NCBI RefSeq assembly: GCF_023656515.1
Contig: NZ_JAMOFV010000006.1
Location: 3,394,036 to 3,458,035 of the forward strand
DNA from: Clostridium swellfunianum
GTDB lineage: Bacteria; Bacillota; Clostridia; Clostridiales; Clostridiaceae
DNA: 64,000 nucleotides
Reading direction: 5' to 3'
The notes beneath the pieces were generated by a model that ran no database searches, had not been told where the DNA came from, and saw nothing but the letters and a program-made list of their open reading frames with translations. Positions 43,241 to 51,254 of the stretch are shown here, piece by piece. How positions within the stretch are numbered: position 1 is the first letter of the stretch; each line of letters opens with the position of its first letter. A program made the translations under genes and the position numbers.

Positions 43241-44371
43241 ATGCAAATATACCTTGACAACAGTGCCACTACAAAGCCTTATAAGGAAGTTGTACAAGCT
43301 ATGTTTAACTGCATGATTCAATGCTATGGGAATCCATCTTCGATACATTCTCTTGGAGAGCAAGCTAAAAAGTATTTAAAAGAGTGTAGAAAATCAATAG
43401 CACACAGTATTAATGCTGCTGAAGAAGAAATTATATTTACTTCTGGGGGGAGCGAGAGCAACAACTTTATACTTAAGGGTTTCTTAAAGGCTGGAGATCA
43501 TATGATAACGACCTGTGTTGAGCATTCAAGCATATTAAACTGCTGTTTGGAACTTGGAAAAGATGGGGTAGAAATTACATATTTAAATGTTGATAGTTCA
43601 GGGAAGATTAGACTTGAAGAGTTAAAAAACAACATAAAAGAAAATACAAAGCTTATAAGTATAATTCATATAAATAATGAGATAGGTACTATTCAAGACA
43701 TCGAAGCCATAGGAAAGCTCATCAAAGAGGTGAAGCCTGATACTTTATTTCACATTGATGCTGTACAGAGTTATGGAAAGTATTCTATAGATGTGAATAA
43801 ATATAATATAGATTCACTTTCTATTAGCGCGCATAAGATTCACGGCCCTAAGGGGATTGGTGCAGCTTTTATAAGAAAGATATATATTCCTAAGGCACTT
43901 ATAAGCGGAGGAGGGCAAGAATACGGCTTAAGGTCAGGAACAGAAAATTTGCCAGCTATAGTGGGTTTTGCAGAGGCTGCAAAGATAATGATTAATAATT
44001 TGCAAAAAAATTATGAGTGGATTTGTAAACTTAGATATTATCTGATCTACAAGCTTGGAGTTGCAGAGGGAATAAAGGTAAACAGCAACGTTGAAAATTC
44101 TTTGCCGCATATAGTAAATATTTCTGTACCAGGTATAAGATCAGGGAAAATACTATTTTATTTAAATGAAAGAGGAATTTATGTATCCAAAAGTTCTGCA
44201 TGTTCAGCTAGGAATCTTAAAGACAGTCATGTACTTAAAGCAATAGGACTTCCTCAGGAGGATATAATGGGAAGCTTAAGAATAAGCTTCTGTGAGGAAA
44301 ATACTTTTGAAGAAATTGATGCTTTAGTTAAGTTCATTACAACTTGCATATCGGAGCTAAAAGCATCATAA
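43241..44371 (+). CDS. Cysteine desulfurase (IscS/NifS family)
   Basis: This 376-residue PLP enzyme takes sulfur from cysteine for iron-sulfur clusters or tRNA thiolation. The PLP Lys199 is in SAHKIHGPKG, the active Cys321 in SKSSACSARNL, and YLDNSATT is at the N-terminus. The short active-site loop with SSACS fits the NifS/IscS-like class I. The longest frame begins upstream at 43160 without SD; ATG 43241 has AGGAGG seven bases ahead. No scaffold gene is adjacent. It sits 48 bp before the THEP1-like gene. Confidence 0.93.
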   Translation: MQIYLDNSATTKPYKEVVQAMFNCMIQCYGNPSSIHSLGEQAKKYLKECRKSIAHSINAAEEEIIFTSGGSESNNFILKGFLKAGDHMITTCVEHSSILNCCLELGKDGVEITYLNVDSSGKIRLEELKNNIKENTKLISIIHINNEIGTIQDIEAIGKLIKEVKPDTLFHIDAVQSYGKYSIDVNKYNIDSLSISAHKIHGPKGIGAAFIRKIYIPKALISGGGQEYGLRSGTENLPAIVGFAEAAKIMINNLQKNYEWICKLRYYLIYKLGVAEGIKVNSNVENSLPHIVNISVPGIRSGKILFYLNERGIYVSKSSACSARNLKDSHVLKAIGLPQEDIMGSLRISFCEENTFEEIDALVKFITTCISELKAS

Positions 44372-44419
44372 AGCTAGGTGGAACGTGTAATTTGCAAGTT
44401 GTAGATTAGGGGGAGTAGA

Positions 44420-44956
44420 GTGAATAATATTTTTCTAACTGGTGAAAGGTGGAATAACTATGCAGGAGAACTTTTATTAGAAATTAAAAATATGCTGCTT
44501 TGTGATATAGGCGGCTATTGGGTAGATGTTACTAGAGATGATGAGAATAAAAATATTAGAGTATTTGATTTAACATCACTATATGATGGAGAGAGAGGAA
44601 ATATATTTTTTAAAAAAGATGATTCTTCAGGTATATCAAAGCTAAACATTGATATTTTTAATACAAAGGGAGTAGAGATTTTAGAAAGAAGTTTTGGGAG
44701 AAGAGAGGTTTTCGTACTGAAGGAGATTGGATTTCTGGAATCAAAGGCGAAGAGGTTTACTAATGAAGTTAAAAAGCTCCTAGATAGCCCTAAAATTGTT
44801 ATTGCATTGGTAAAGAGCGTAAGCTGTACTTATATAGATGCGGTAATGGCAAGAGAAGATGCAAATTTGTTTAAGGTAACTGAGGAAAATAAAGATGCCG
44901 TAAAGCAGGAGATACTAAAACTTCTTATAAGCTTGGAAGTGCCGTTAAAAATATAG
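44420..44956 (+). CDS. THEP1-like NTPase with degenerate P-loop
   Basis: This 178-residue protein resembles THEP1-type nucleoside triphosphatases over its whole length. It begins NIFLTGE, as they do, but the next residues (RWNNYAGELLL) lack the expected G-x-x-G-x-G-K-T/S. The Walker B position reads VLKEIGFLES where relatives have a DEIG motif. The C-terminal VTEENKDAVKQEIL fits the family. It is therefore probably catalytically dead, perhaps a binding or regulatory paralogue. The start is GTG 44420 with an AGGGGGAG just upstream. Function unknown. Confidence 0.65.
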   Translation: MNNIFLTGERWNNYAGELLLEIKNMLLCDIGGYWVDVTRDDENKNIRVFDLTSLYDGERGNIFFKKDDSSGISKLNIDIFNTKGVEILERSFGRREVFVLKEIGFLESKAKRFTNEVKKLLDSPKIVIALVKSVSCTYIDAVMAREDANLFKVTEENKDAVKQEILKLLISLEVPLKI

Positions 44957-45091
44957 CCGACAAAAATTTTATATAACTAATATTTTATAGATTTTTAACA
45001 AATGCAAGAATATTGAGCCTTAAACAAGTTCTAACATGAATGTAAGGAGTTCCTCTTCAATAAAGATAGGAGAATAAGAAAAAATCAATAG

Positions 45092-45121
45092 TTAACAAAT
45101 ACTACCAATTGGTGTTATAAT
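45092..45121 (+). promoter_or_regulatory. Sigma-A promoter of the DUF6241-like gene
   Basis: TTAACA (45092-45097) and TATAAT (45116-45121) are 18 bases apart. Transcription would begin near 45128, downstream of the only TTG that could otherwise start the frame. Confidence 0.6.
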
Positions 45122-45152
45122 ATGATTGGTAACATTATTAGGAGGCGGTAGT

Positions 45153-45644
45153 ATAAAGACTTATTTCAAGTGGGCCGTCATAGCAATAGCAGTTGTAGTT
45201 GCCTATGGTGGTGTACTTTTGGGAGTAATAAAAATTTTCTCCTTTAACGAAAAGTCAGTAGAAGTAACAAGTACAACGGTTCAATTCAAAGACAATCCAA
45301 CAAAAGAGCAACTTGCTGTAATAAATGTGGATTTCAATTCAGAAGATAAGATTAACCAATCAGAAGTTTCTAGTAAAGCCGATATATATAATACAATCCA
45401 TCAAATGGCTAATACGAAGATAATTGCAGAGGATGGACAAATATGGGGATTAAAGGCAATGACAAAAACTAGAGTTGAAAGTGTGCAAAACGCTGTGAAG
45501 GATTTAGGCATTGAGGACGAACGAATAATCCAGATGTTAGATAGATGGGCGAAGCAGGATTTTAGCCAGTGCGTAGAAGAGCACAATTATATATGGAGCA
45601 AATATCTAGGAGGAACTATTGGTAAAGCGATAAAGCTTAGGTAG
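45153..45644 (+). CDS. Membrane-anchored DUF6241-like protein, apparent ATA start
   Basis: This protein of about 163 residues has one N-terminal membrane helix (FKWAVIAIAVVVAYGGVLLGV) and an exterior domain with MANTKIIAEDG and YIWSKYLGGTIGKAIKLR, which resembles the DUF6241 clostridial family. No ATG, GTG or TTG stands at a sensible distance from the strong AGGAGG (45140-45145); the codon at the expected place is ATA (45153). The TTG at 45126 precedes the predicted RNA start and has no SD. An ATA start, or an ATG-to-ATA change, is the best reading. A terminator follows. Confidence 0.6.
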   Translation: MKTYFKWAVIAIAVVVAYGGVLLGVIKIFSFNEKSVEVTSTTVQFKDNPTKEQLAVINVDFNSEDKINQSEVSSKADIYNTIHQMANTKIIAEDGQIWGLKAMTKTRVESVQNAVKDLGIEDERIIQMLDRWAKQDFSQCVEEHNYIWSKYLGGTIGKAIKLR

Positions 45645-45680
45645 GCGGTTCAAGTTTTATTGTAGTCGTGAAAATAAATT

Positions 45681-45702
45681 AGTCGTTTTTACGACTTTTT
45701 TT
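45681..45702 (+). terminator. Terminator after the DUF6241-like gene
   Basis: AGTCGT (45681-45686) pairs with ACGACT (45691-45696), followed by seven T. Short but well formed. Confidence 0.7.
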
Positions 45703-45851
45703 CTTTTAAAAGAAAATGAAGATTTTAGAACTCAAAGGATAGATTAATCGCAGTTTAAGCATGGACATGAACAACATACTTTATTGCTTATTAATGAAAA
45801 TAAGTTATAATTGTGTTATTACTATAACTATAGTTAGGGAGGGGATTGGAA

Positions 45852-46430
45852 ATGAAGCAACTTAATATTTGTATAGATATAGATGGAACTATAACAGATC
45901 CATATTATTATTTAGATATATCAAATCGATATTTTAATAAGAACATTACACCAAAGCAGGTGACACAGTATTCTCTTGACAAGGTTTATGGAGTTGATGA
46001 AGAGGAATTTGATTTGTTCTATAAGAAACATAAATTTGATCTACACGAAAATCAAGCGATAAGATCTGATGCTAAAAAAATACTGGACAAGTTAGCTGTT
46101 GATAATAATCTTTATTTCGTTTCTGCTAGGGATAATTCCATGAAGCTTTTAACTATAACTTACCTTCAAAAAAATAAAATACCATATGATGCACTTTATC
46201 TATTGGGAAGTCACTATAAGCTTGAAAAGGCAAAAGAGCTAAGCTGTGACTTTTTTATAGAAGACAGCTATGACAATGCTTTGTATTTAGCCGATAATGG
46301 ATTTAAGGTTGTACTACTGGATACTTACTATAATAGAGGACATGAAAGAGATAACATATTCAGGGCTCAAAACTGGCAGGAAGTATGGAATATTATTGAA
46401 GAAAATGCATTAGAAAAGAAAGTGGTTTAA
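45852..46430 (+). CDS. HAD-family nucleotidase (NT5C-like)
   Basis: This 192-residue HAD phosphatase has catalytic motif I CIDIDGTITD at about residues 7-16 and motif III/IV CDFFIEDSYDN, as in 5'(3')-deoxyribonucleotidase-like proteins. It should be an active cytosolic phosphatase, probably on nucleotides. The TTG at 45846 is possible, but ATG 45852 has AGGGAGGGG seven bases upstream. It stands alone before the ComFB gene. Confidence 0.85.
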   Translation: MKQLNICIDIDGTITDPYYYLDISNRYFNKNITPKQVTQYSLDKVYGVDEEEFDLFYKKHKFDLHENQAIRSDAKKILDKLAVDNNLYFVSARDNSMKLLTITYLQKNKIPYDALYLLGSHYKLEKAKELSCDFFIEDSYDNALYLADNGFKVVLLDTYYNRGHERDNIFRAQNWQEVWNIIEENALEKKVV

Positions 46431-46492
46431 AAATTATTATATAATAATTTTAATAGCGAGATTTTATTAATTTAGGGAGGGAAAATATTAAT

Positions 46493-46765
46493 ATGTACCG
46501 ACTAAAAAACTACATGGAAGTTGTGATTGACGAAATAATGCCAGCTATGATTGCTAAAGAAAATGAAATTTGTAAATGTGAAAAATGTCTTTTAGACATA
46601 AAGGCTATAGCGTTAAACAGTCTTGCGCCTAAATATATAGTCAGCGATATTGGAGAAATTTACAGGAGATATGATGAATTGGGAAAACAGCTTGAAATAG
46701 ATGCAGTGGAAGCTGTTATGGGAGCCTTGGAACTTGTAAAGAAACATCCTAAACATGAAGCATAG
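46493..46765 (+). CDS. ComFB-family late competence protein
   Basis: This 90-residue protein is of the ComFB type: NYMEVVIDEIMPAM, a Cys-Lys-Cys-x-x-Cys pattern (ICKCEKCLLDIKAIALNSL) and PKYIVSDIGEIY. The three Cys probably bind zinc. ComFB-like proteins are linked to competence and, more recently, to cyclic-dinucleotide binding. The distance from AGGGAGG to the ATG is rather long (11 bases). It is not beside other com genes. A terminator follows. Confidence 0.85.
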   Translation: MYRLKNYMEVVIDEIMPAMIAKENEICKCEKCLLDIKAIALNSLAPKYIVSDIGEIYRRYDELGKQLEIDAVEAVMGALELVKKHPKHEA

Positions 46766-46774
46766 GACTTTTAG

Positions 46775-46802
46775 AGAGCTTTAAAGGCTCTTTTTTTCTT
46801 TT
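46775..46802 (+). terminator. Terminator after the ComFB gene
   Basis: A short stem AGAGC (46775-46779) with GCTCT (46787-46791) is followed by TTTTTTTCTTTTTT. Confidence 0.65.
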
Positions 46803-46816
46803 TTATGGAAAAGATA

Positions 46817-46845
46817 TTGACGCGAATACAAGTTCGATTTATAAT
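46817..46845 (+). promoter_or_regulatory. Sigma-A promoter of the WYL-like gene
   Basis: TTGACG (46817-46822) and TATAAT (46840-46845) are 17 bases apart; the gene starts 37 bases later. Confidence 0.75.
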
Positions 46846-46881
46846 AATGTTATAGAGAACAAGAGTTTGCGGGGTGATTAT

Positions 46882-47115
46882 ATGGTGGATCATATTTTAA
46901 TGGCATCACTAGAGAGAAATTTAATTGTCGCAATAATGTATTTAAAAAACAATGAGATAACTATGAGAAACATAAGGGTATTAGAGATAAAACAAGACAG
47001 AATAATAGCTTATTGCTATTTAAGAGGAGAGAACAGGGTGTTTAAAAAAGAAAATATACTATCTGCAGCATTCTTAAACACAAGTAGCCCAAGTCAGCCT
47101 AGTTATAGTTTTTAA
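46882..47115 (+). CDS. Small WYL-like domain protein
   Basis: This 77-residue protein resembles the core of a WYL sensor domain: IRVLEIKQDRIIAYCYLRGENRVFKKENI spans the usual strand pattern (pieces DRIIAYCYLRGE and NRVFKKENI). It lacks a DNA-binding half, so it is not a complete WYL regulator. ATG 46882 has GGGGTGA four bases upstream. It is followed by a strong terminator shared with the kinase gene on the other strand. Function unknown; ligand or nucleic acid binding is a guess. Confidence 0.6.
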   Translation: MVDHILMASLERNLIVAIMYLKNNEITMRNIRVLEIKQDRIIAYCYLRGENRVFKKENILSAAFLNTSSPSQPSYSF

Positions 47116-47116
47116 C

Positions 47117-47152
47117 AAAAATACCGCAAGGGTTTTAACTTGCGGTATTTTT
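47117..47152. terminator. Bidirectional terminator
   Basis: AAAAATACCGCAAG (47117-47130) pairs perfectly with CTTGCGGTATTTTT (47139-47152). It ends the WYL-like gene and the converging histidine kinase gene. Confidence 0.9.
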
Positions 47153-49142
47153 ATGAGTATATATCTGAAAACTCGATATTTATTCTTTCTACATAGTTTT
47201 TACTTACATTTTCCTCTGGTAAAAAATCGAATTCGGAGCTTGAAGCCAACTTTATAGGAAGAGTTACAATGAATTCACAACCTTCACCAAGCTTGCTAAA
47301 TGCTTTTATACTACCACCGTGCAGTTCAACAAGTGATTTAACCAAGGCTAGTCCTATACCACTTCCCTCATTAGATCTGGTAAGTGATTTATCTACCTGT
47401 ATAAACCTATCGAAAATTTTCTCAAGCTTATTTTCAGGTATTCCAGTACCCGTATCCTTTACCGATATAATAACATCATTATGATGATGGCTTAGCGTGA
47501 CATAGATACAACCCTCAGACTTAGTAAATTTAACTGCATTTGACAGAAGGTTTAATATTATTCTTTCTATCATATCTGAATCTACTGCTATAAAAAGCTC
47601 TTCTATATCTGTATCAAATATTAAGTCAACCCCTTTATTTTCTACATAGTCAGCAACTGAAAGAGTTATGTCTTCAACAATACTAACTATATTTTTATTT
47701 TCTAAGCTTAAATCTAAATAACCTGAATCAATTTTAGTTATATCAATTAAATTGTTTACCAGCCTTAAAAGTCTAAAACAGTTTTGCTGGATTATTTTCG
47801 TATACTTTTTATATTTAAATAAGTTATGTTCTATGCTTTCGCTATTTAGATAGAGATTTTCAAGTTGTATTGATCCTAAAATAACATTTAAGGGGGTTCT
47901 TAACTCATGAGATATATTAGCAAAGAATTCTGTTCTCAAACTTTCATATATTTTAGATTCATTAATAGCAAGCAGGTTTTTCTCTATTTCTTTTCTTAGC
48001 TCCCTTACTAACTTATGGTTTGTCATATCTCTTACAACAATTATTCTTACAGCCCTTTGATTGTAAGTTCCTTCGCTAATACGGGTATCTGTTGGGAAAA
48101 CAGTACCATCCTTTTTCTTTTGGCATACTGAAAGGTGCTCCACTTGATGTTCAATGTTTATAAACATTTTCTCGGTATCTGCAACAAAATCAGTTCTGTT
48201 CTTTGTTATAATCTCTTCTTTTGAATACTGATATAAACTACAAGCTGCAGGATTAGCTTCTATTATATCGCCGCTTTTAGCATCTACAATAAATATAGCA
48301 TCATGAACAGAATTGAAAATGCTTTTGTATTTTTCTTCACTTTCCTTCAAAGCACTTTCCATAATTTTGCGCTCTGTGATATCAGAATGCGTTCCTGTCA
48401 CCCTTGTAGGCATTCCATTCTTAGTATATTTAGTTACCTTCCCTCGAGATAGAAGCCATTTATAACTTCCATTTTTACACCTAAATCTATACTCTATATT
48501 AAAGCTTGAAGTAGCTCCAAGCAGGTGATCCATCATATGTTTGCTTGTATATTCAATATCTTCTGTGTGCAAGAGGGTTAACCAGTTATGCCAACTTGTA
48601 GGTAATTCATCTAATTCGTAGCCTAAAATATCTTTATAGACCTTAGAGTATGTTACTTTGTTTGCATTTAAATCCCAGTCCCATACCCCATCTCCAGAGC
48701 CTTCGATAGCTAGATTTAAAATTTCTTTTGTCTTCTTAACTTTATCGCTTGATATTTTTGAATCAGTTATATCATGAAATATTTCCGCAAAATAGCCATA
48801 TTCATATCCAAATACTGAACAGGAAAACCACCTTTTAGAAGGCTTAATACAAATTTCGAACTTCATACTCTCGCCATTTAATGCGGCCTTAATTGCTGCC
48901 TCAGCCCAATGGGGATTCATATATTCAATATCAGGAATTACCTCAGTCAACTTCTTGCCAATTATATTCTCACGGTTTAATCCTGTAAGTTTTTCAAAGT
49001 TTTGATTTACATCTACATATAAAAAATCAATGGGTGTACCATTTTCATCAAAAACAATCTTGTAATAAGCAAAACCATCGATCATATTTTCAACTATAGC
49101 TTTATACCTGTTTTCTTTATATGTTTCACTATCTGAAAACAT
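47151..49142 (-). CDS. PAS-domain sensor histidine kinase
   Basis: This 663-residue soluble kinase has three PAS/PAC modules (about residues 10-140, 140-265 and 265-385). A HisKA dimerisation domain with the phospho-His in FFANISHELRTPLNV follows, then a HATPase_c domain with NLLSNAVKF, DTGTGIPE and GSGIGLALVKSL. No membrane helix is present, so the signal is intracellular, perhaps redox or a ligand bound by PAS. The longer frame begins at 49229; ATG 49142 has AGGAGG five bases ahead. It is an orphan with no response regulator beside it, divergent from hcp. Confidence 0.9.
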   Translation of the reverse strand: MFSDSETYKENRYKAIVENMIDGFAYYKIVFDENGTPIDFLYVDVNQNFEKLTGLNRENIIGKKLTEVIPDIEYMNPHWAEAAIKAALNGESMKFEICIKPSKRWFSCSVFGYEYGYFAEIFHDITDSKISSDKVKKTKEILNLAIEGSGDGVWDWDLNANKVTYSKVYKDILGYELDELPTSWHNWLTLLHTEDIEYTSKHMMDHLLGATSSFNIEYRFRCKNGSYKWLLSRGKVTKYTKNGMPTRVTGTHSDITERKIMESALKESEEKYKSIFNSVHDAIFIVDAKSGDIIEANPAACSLYQYSKEEIITKNRTDFVADTEKMFINIEHQVEHLSVCQKKKDGTVFPTDTRISEGTYNQRAVRIIVVRDMTNHKLVRELRKEIEKNLLAINESKIYESLRTEFFANISHELRTPLNVILGSIQLENLYLNSESIEHNLFKYKKYTKIIQQNCFRLLRLVNNLIDITKIDSGYLDLSLENKNIVSIVEDITLSVADYVENKGVDLIFDTDIEELFIAVDSDMIERIILNLLSNAVKFTKSEGCIYVTLSHHHNDVIISVKDTGTGIPENKLEKIFDRFIQVDKSLTRSNEGSGIGLALVKSLVELHGGSIKAFSKLGEGCEFIVTLPIKLASSSEFDFLPEENVSKNYVERINIEFSDIYS

Positions 49143-49285
49143 AGTGTCCTCCTGCATATTAACGAATAATGATAAACTATCAATAAATACATTCGCCAAA
49201 AGAAGAAAATATCCTCTATTTATTGTCAATATTTTGAATTTGTTGTAAAAATATTGGGCGAAAAATATTTTATAAATTTATTAAT

Positions 49286-49329
49286 CTGTAATATATGTTA
49301 CAGAAATATTCAGACCGTTTTGGTATGAT
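49286..49329 (+). promoter_or_regulatory. FNR/HcpR-like activator site and promoter of hcp
   Basis: CTGTAATATATGTTACAG (49286-49303) is a perfect palindrome except for its six-base centre, of the CRP/FNR family type. A TATGAT -10 is at 49324-49329 without a good -35. If RNA begins at 49336, the palindrome is centred at -41.5, the classical class II activator position. Confidence 0.65.
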
Positions 49330-49421
49330 TTAATACGTCAGGTGACAAAAACAAATTAAACAAAGCAAATCAAACAAAGCGAATAAATGAAATCACATAG
49401 ATATATAGGAGGGTTTTAGCA

Positions 49422-51071
49422 ATGAGTATGTTCTGTTATCAATGTCAGGAAACAGCAGGTGGAAAAGCTTGTACAGTAAGAGGGGTTTGCGGTAAGACTT
49501 CAGACCTTGCAAATTTACAAGACTTATTAATGTATGTACTAAAGGGAGTATCAGTAGCTAACGTAAAGGCTAGAGAGCTTGGAGTTAATAAGGCTGAAAC
49601 TGACAAATTCGTATTCAACGGTTTATTTATGACTATAACAAATGCTAACTGGGATAAGGCTAGATTCTTAAACGAAGTTAGAGCAGGACTTAAGTTAAGA
49701 AATGAGATAGTGGCTGCAGTTAAGGCTGCTGGCGGGTCAATCGAAAGCAATTATGAAGGTTTAACTTGGAATGGTTCAACTGATGCTGAATTAGAAGTTA
49801 AGGCAGAATCAGGAGATGTAAGCATTCTTCAAACTAAGGATGAAGATATAAGATCCTTAAGAGAATTATTAACTTACGGCTTAAAGGGTATGGCTGCTTA
49901 TGCTGAGCATGCATTTAACCTAGGTTTTGAAGATCAAGGCGTCCATGAGTTCATGCAAAGAGGACTTGCAGCAACTACAGATGACAACCTAGGAGTAGGA
50001 GAATATGTAGGAATAGTATTAGAGTGCGGTAAGTATGGCGTAGATGCTATGGCGCTTCTTGACAAGGCTAATACAACAGCTTATGGAAATCCGGAAATAA
50101 CTAAGGTTAACATTGGCGTTAGAAATAACCCTGGTATACTAGTAAGCGGACACGACCTTAAGGATTTAGAGTTATTATTGGCTCAAACTGAAGGAACAGG
50201 AGTAGATGTATATACTCACTCAGAAATGCTTCCAGCTCACTACTATCCAGCCTTCAAGAAGTACTCACACTTTGCAGGTAACTACGGAAATGCATGGTGG
50301 CTGCAAGATAAGGAATTTGAAAGCTTCAATGGAGTTATCTTAATGACAACTAACTGTATAGTACCTCCAAAGGCTTCATATGTAAATAGAATGTTCACAA
50401 CAGGTGCAACAGGCGTTACTGGTGTTAAGCATATAGATAAGAAGGAAGATGGAACAAAGGACTTCAGCGAATTAATAGCACTTGCTAAGACTTTACCAGC
50501 TCCAACAGAAATAGAAAAGGGAGAAATCGTTGGTGGATTTGCTCATGCTCAAGTATTAGCACTTGCTGATGCTGTAGTTGATGCGGTTAAAACTGGCGCA
50601 ATAAAGAGATTCTTTGTAATGGCAGGCTGCGATGGAAGAATGAAGAGCAGAAACTACTACACAGATTTTGCTGAGGCACTTCCAAAGGATGCAGTTATAT
50701 TAACAGCAGGATGCGCTAAGTACAAGTACAACAAGCTAAACCTTGGCGATATCAACGGAATTCCAAGAGTGTTAGATGCTGGACAATGTAATGACTCATA
50801 TTCTTTAGCAGTTATAGCATTAAAGCTTAAGGAAGTATTTGGACTAGACAACGTAAATGAATTACCAATCTCCTACAATATTGCTTGGTACGAGCAAAAG
50901 GCTGTTATAGTATTACTAGCTCTACTACACTTAGGAGTTAAGAATATTCACCTAGGACCAACACTACCAGGTTTCCTATCACCAAACGTAACTAAGGTTC
51001 TTGTTGAAAACTTCGGTATCGGCGGAATAACTAACGTTGAAGACGATATGAAGATGTTCATGGGTGTATAA
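49422..51071 (+). CDS. hcp: Hydroxylamine reductase / hybrid-cluster protein Hcp
   Basis: This 549-residue iron-sulfur protein reduces hydroxylamine and is reported to handle nitric oxide. The N-terminal cluster ligands are Cys5, Cys8, Cys17 and Cys23 ([10 protein letters not shown] and TVRGVCGK), a C-x2-C-x8-C-x5-C spacing like that of anaerobe-type Hcp. The hybrid-cluster ligand segments SHDLKD-like ([11 protein letters not shown]), [27 protein letters not shown] and [10 protein letters not shown] are present. AGGAGG precedes the ATG. No hcr reductase gene follows. The FNR-like site upstream implies nitrosative or anaerobic control. Confidence 0.96.
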   Translation: MSMFCYQCQETAGGKACTVRGVCGKTSDLANLQDLLMYVLKGVSVANVKARELGVNKAETDKFVFNGLFMTITNANWDKARFLNEVRAGLKLRNEIVAAVKAAGGSIESNYEGLTWNGSTDAELEVKAESGDVSILQTKDEDIRSLRELLTYGLKGMAAYAEHAFNLGFEDQGVHEFMQRGLAATTDDNLGVGEYVGIVLECGKYGVDAMALLDKANTTAYGNPEITKVNIGVRNNPGILVSGHDLKDLELLLAQTEGTGVDVYTHSEMLPAHYYPAFKKYSHFAGNYGNAWWLQDKEFESFNGVILMTTNCIVPPKASYVNRMFTTGATGVTGVKHIDKKEDGTKDFSELIALAKTLPAPTEIEKGEIVGGFAHAQVLALADAVVDAVKTGAIKRFFVMAGCDGRMKSRNYYTDFAEALPKDAVILTAGCAKYKYNKLNLGDINGIPRVLDAGQCNDSYSLAVIALKLKEVFGLDNVNELPISYNIAWYEQKAVIVLLALLHLGVKNIHLGPTLPGFLSPNVTKVLVENFGIGGITNVEDDMKMFMGV

Positions 51072-51104
51072 TTAAATAAGCCAATTTCATTACCATCCAA
51101 ATAT

Positions 51105-51143
51105 AGGCTTTCTGCAGATTATGCAGAAAGCCTTATTATCTTT
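51105..51143 (+). terminator. Terminator after hcp
   Basis: AGGCTTTCTGCA (51105-51116) pairs perfectly with TGCAGAAAGCCT (51122-51133), followed by TATTATCTTTC. Confidence 0.8.
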
Positions 51144-51254
51144 CGTATAAAAAGTTTTATTTTTATCACATGAAAATTAACGCGAATTAAGGAGGAAAAA
51201 GTAGATTTTTGTAGAATATAATATGGAATAATACTTGCAATGGGGATGACTAAC

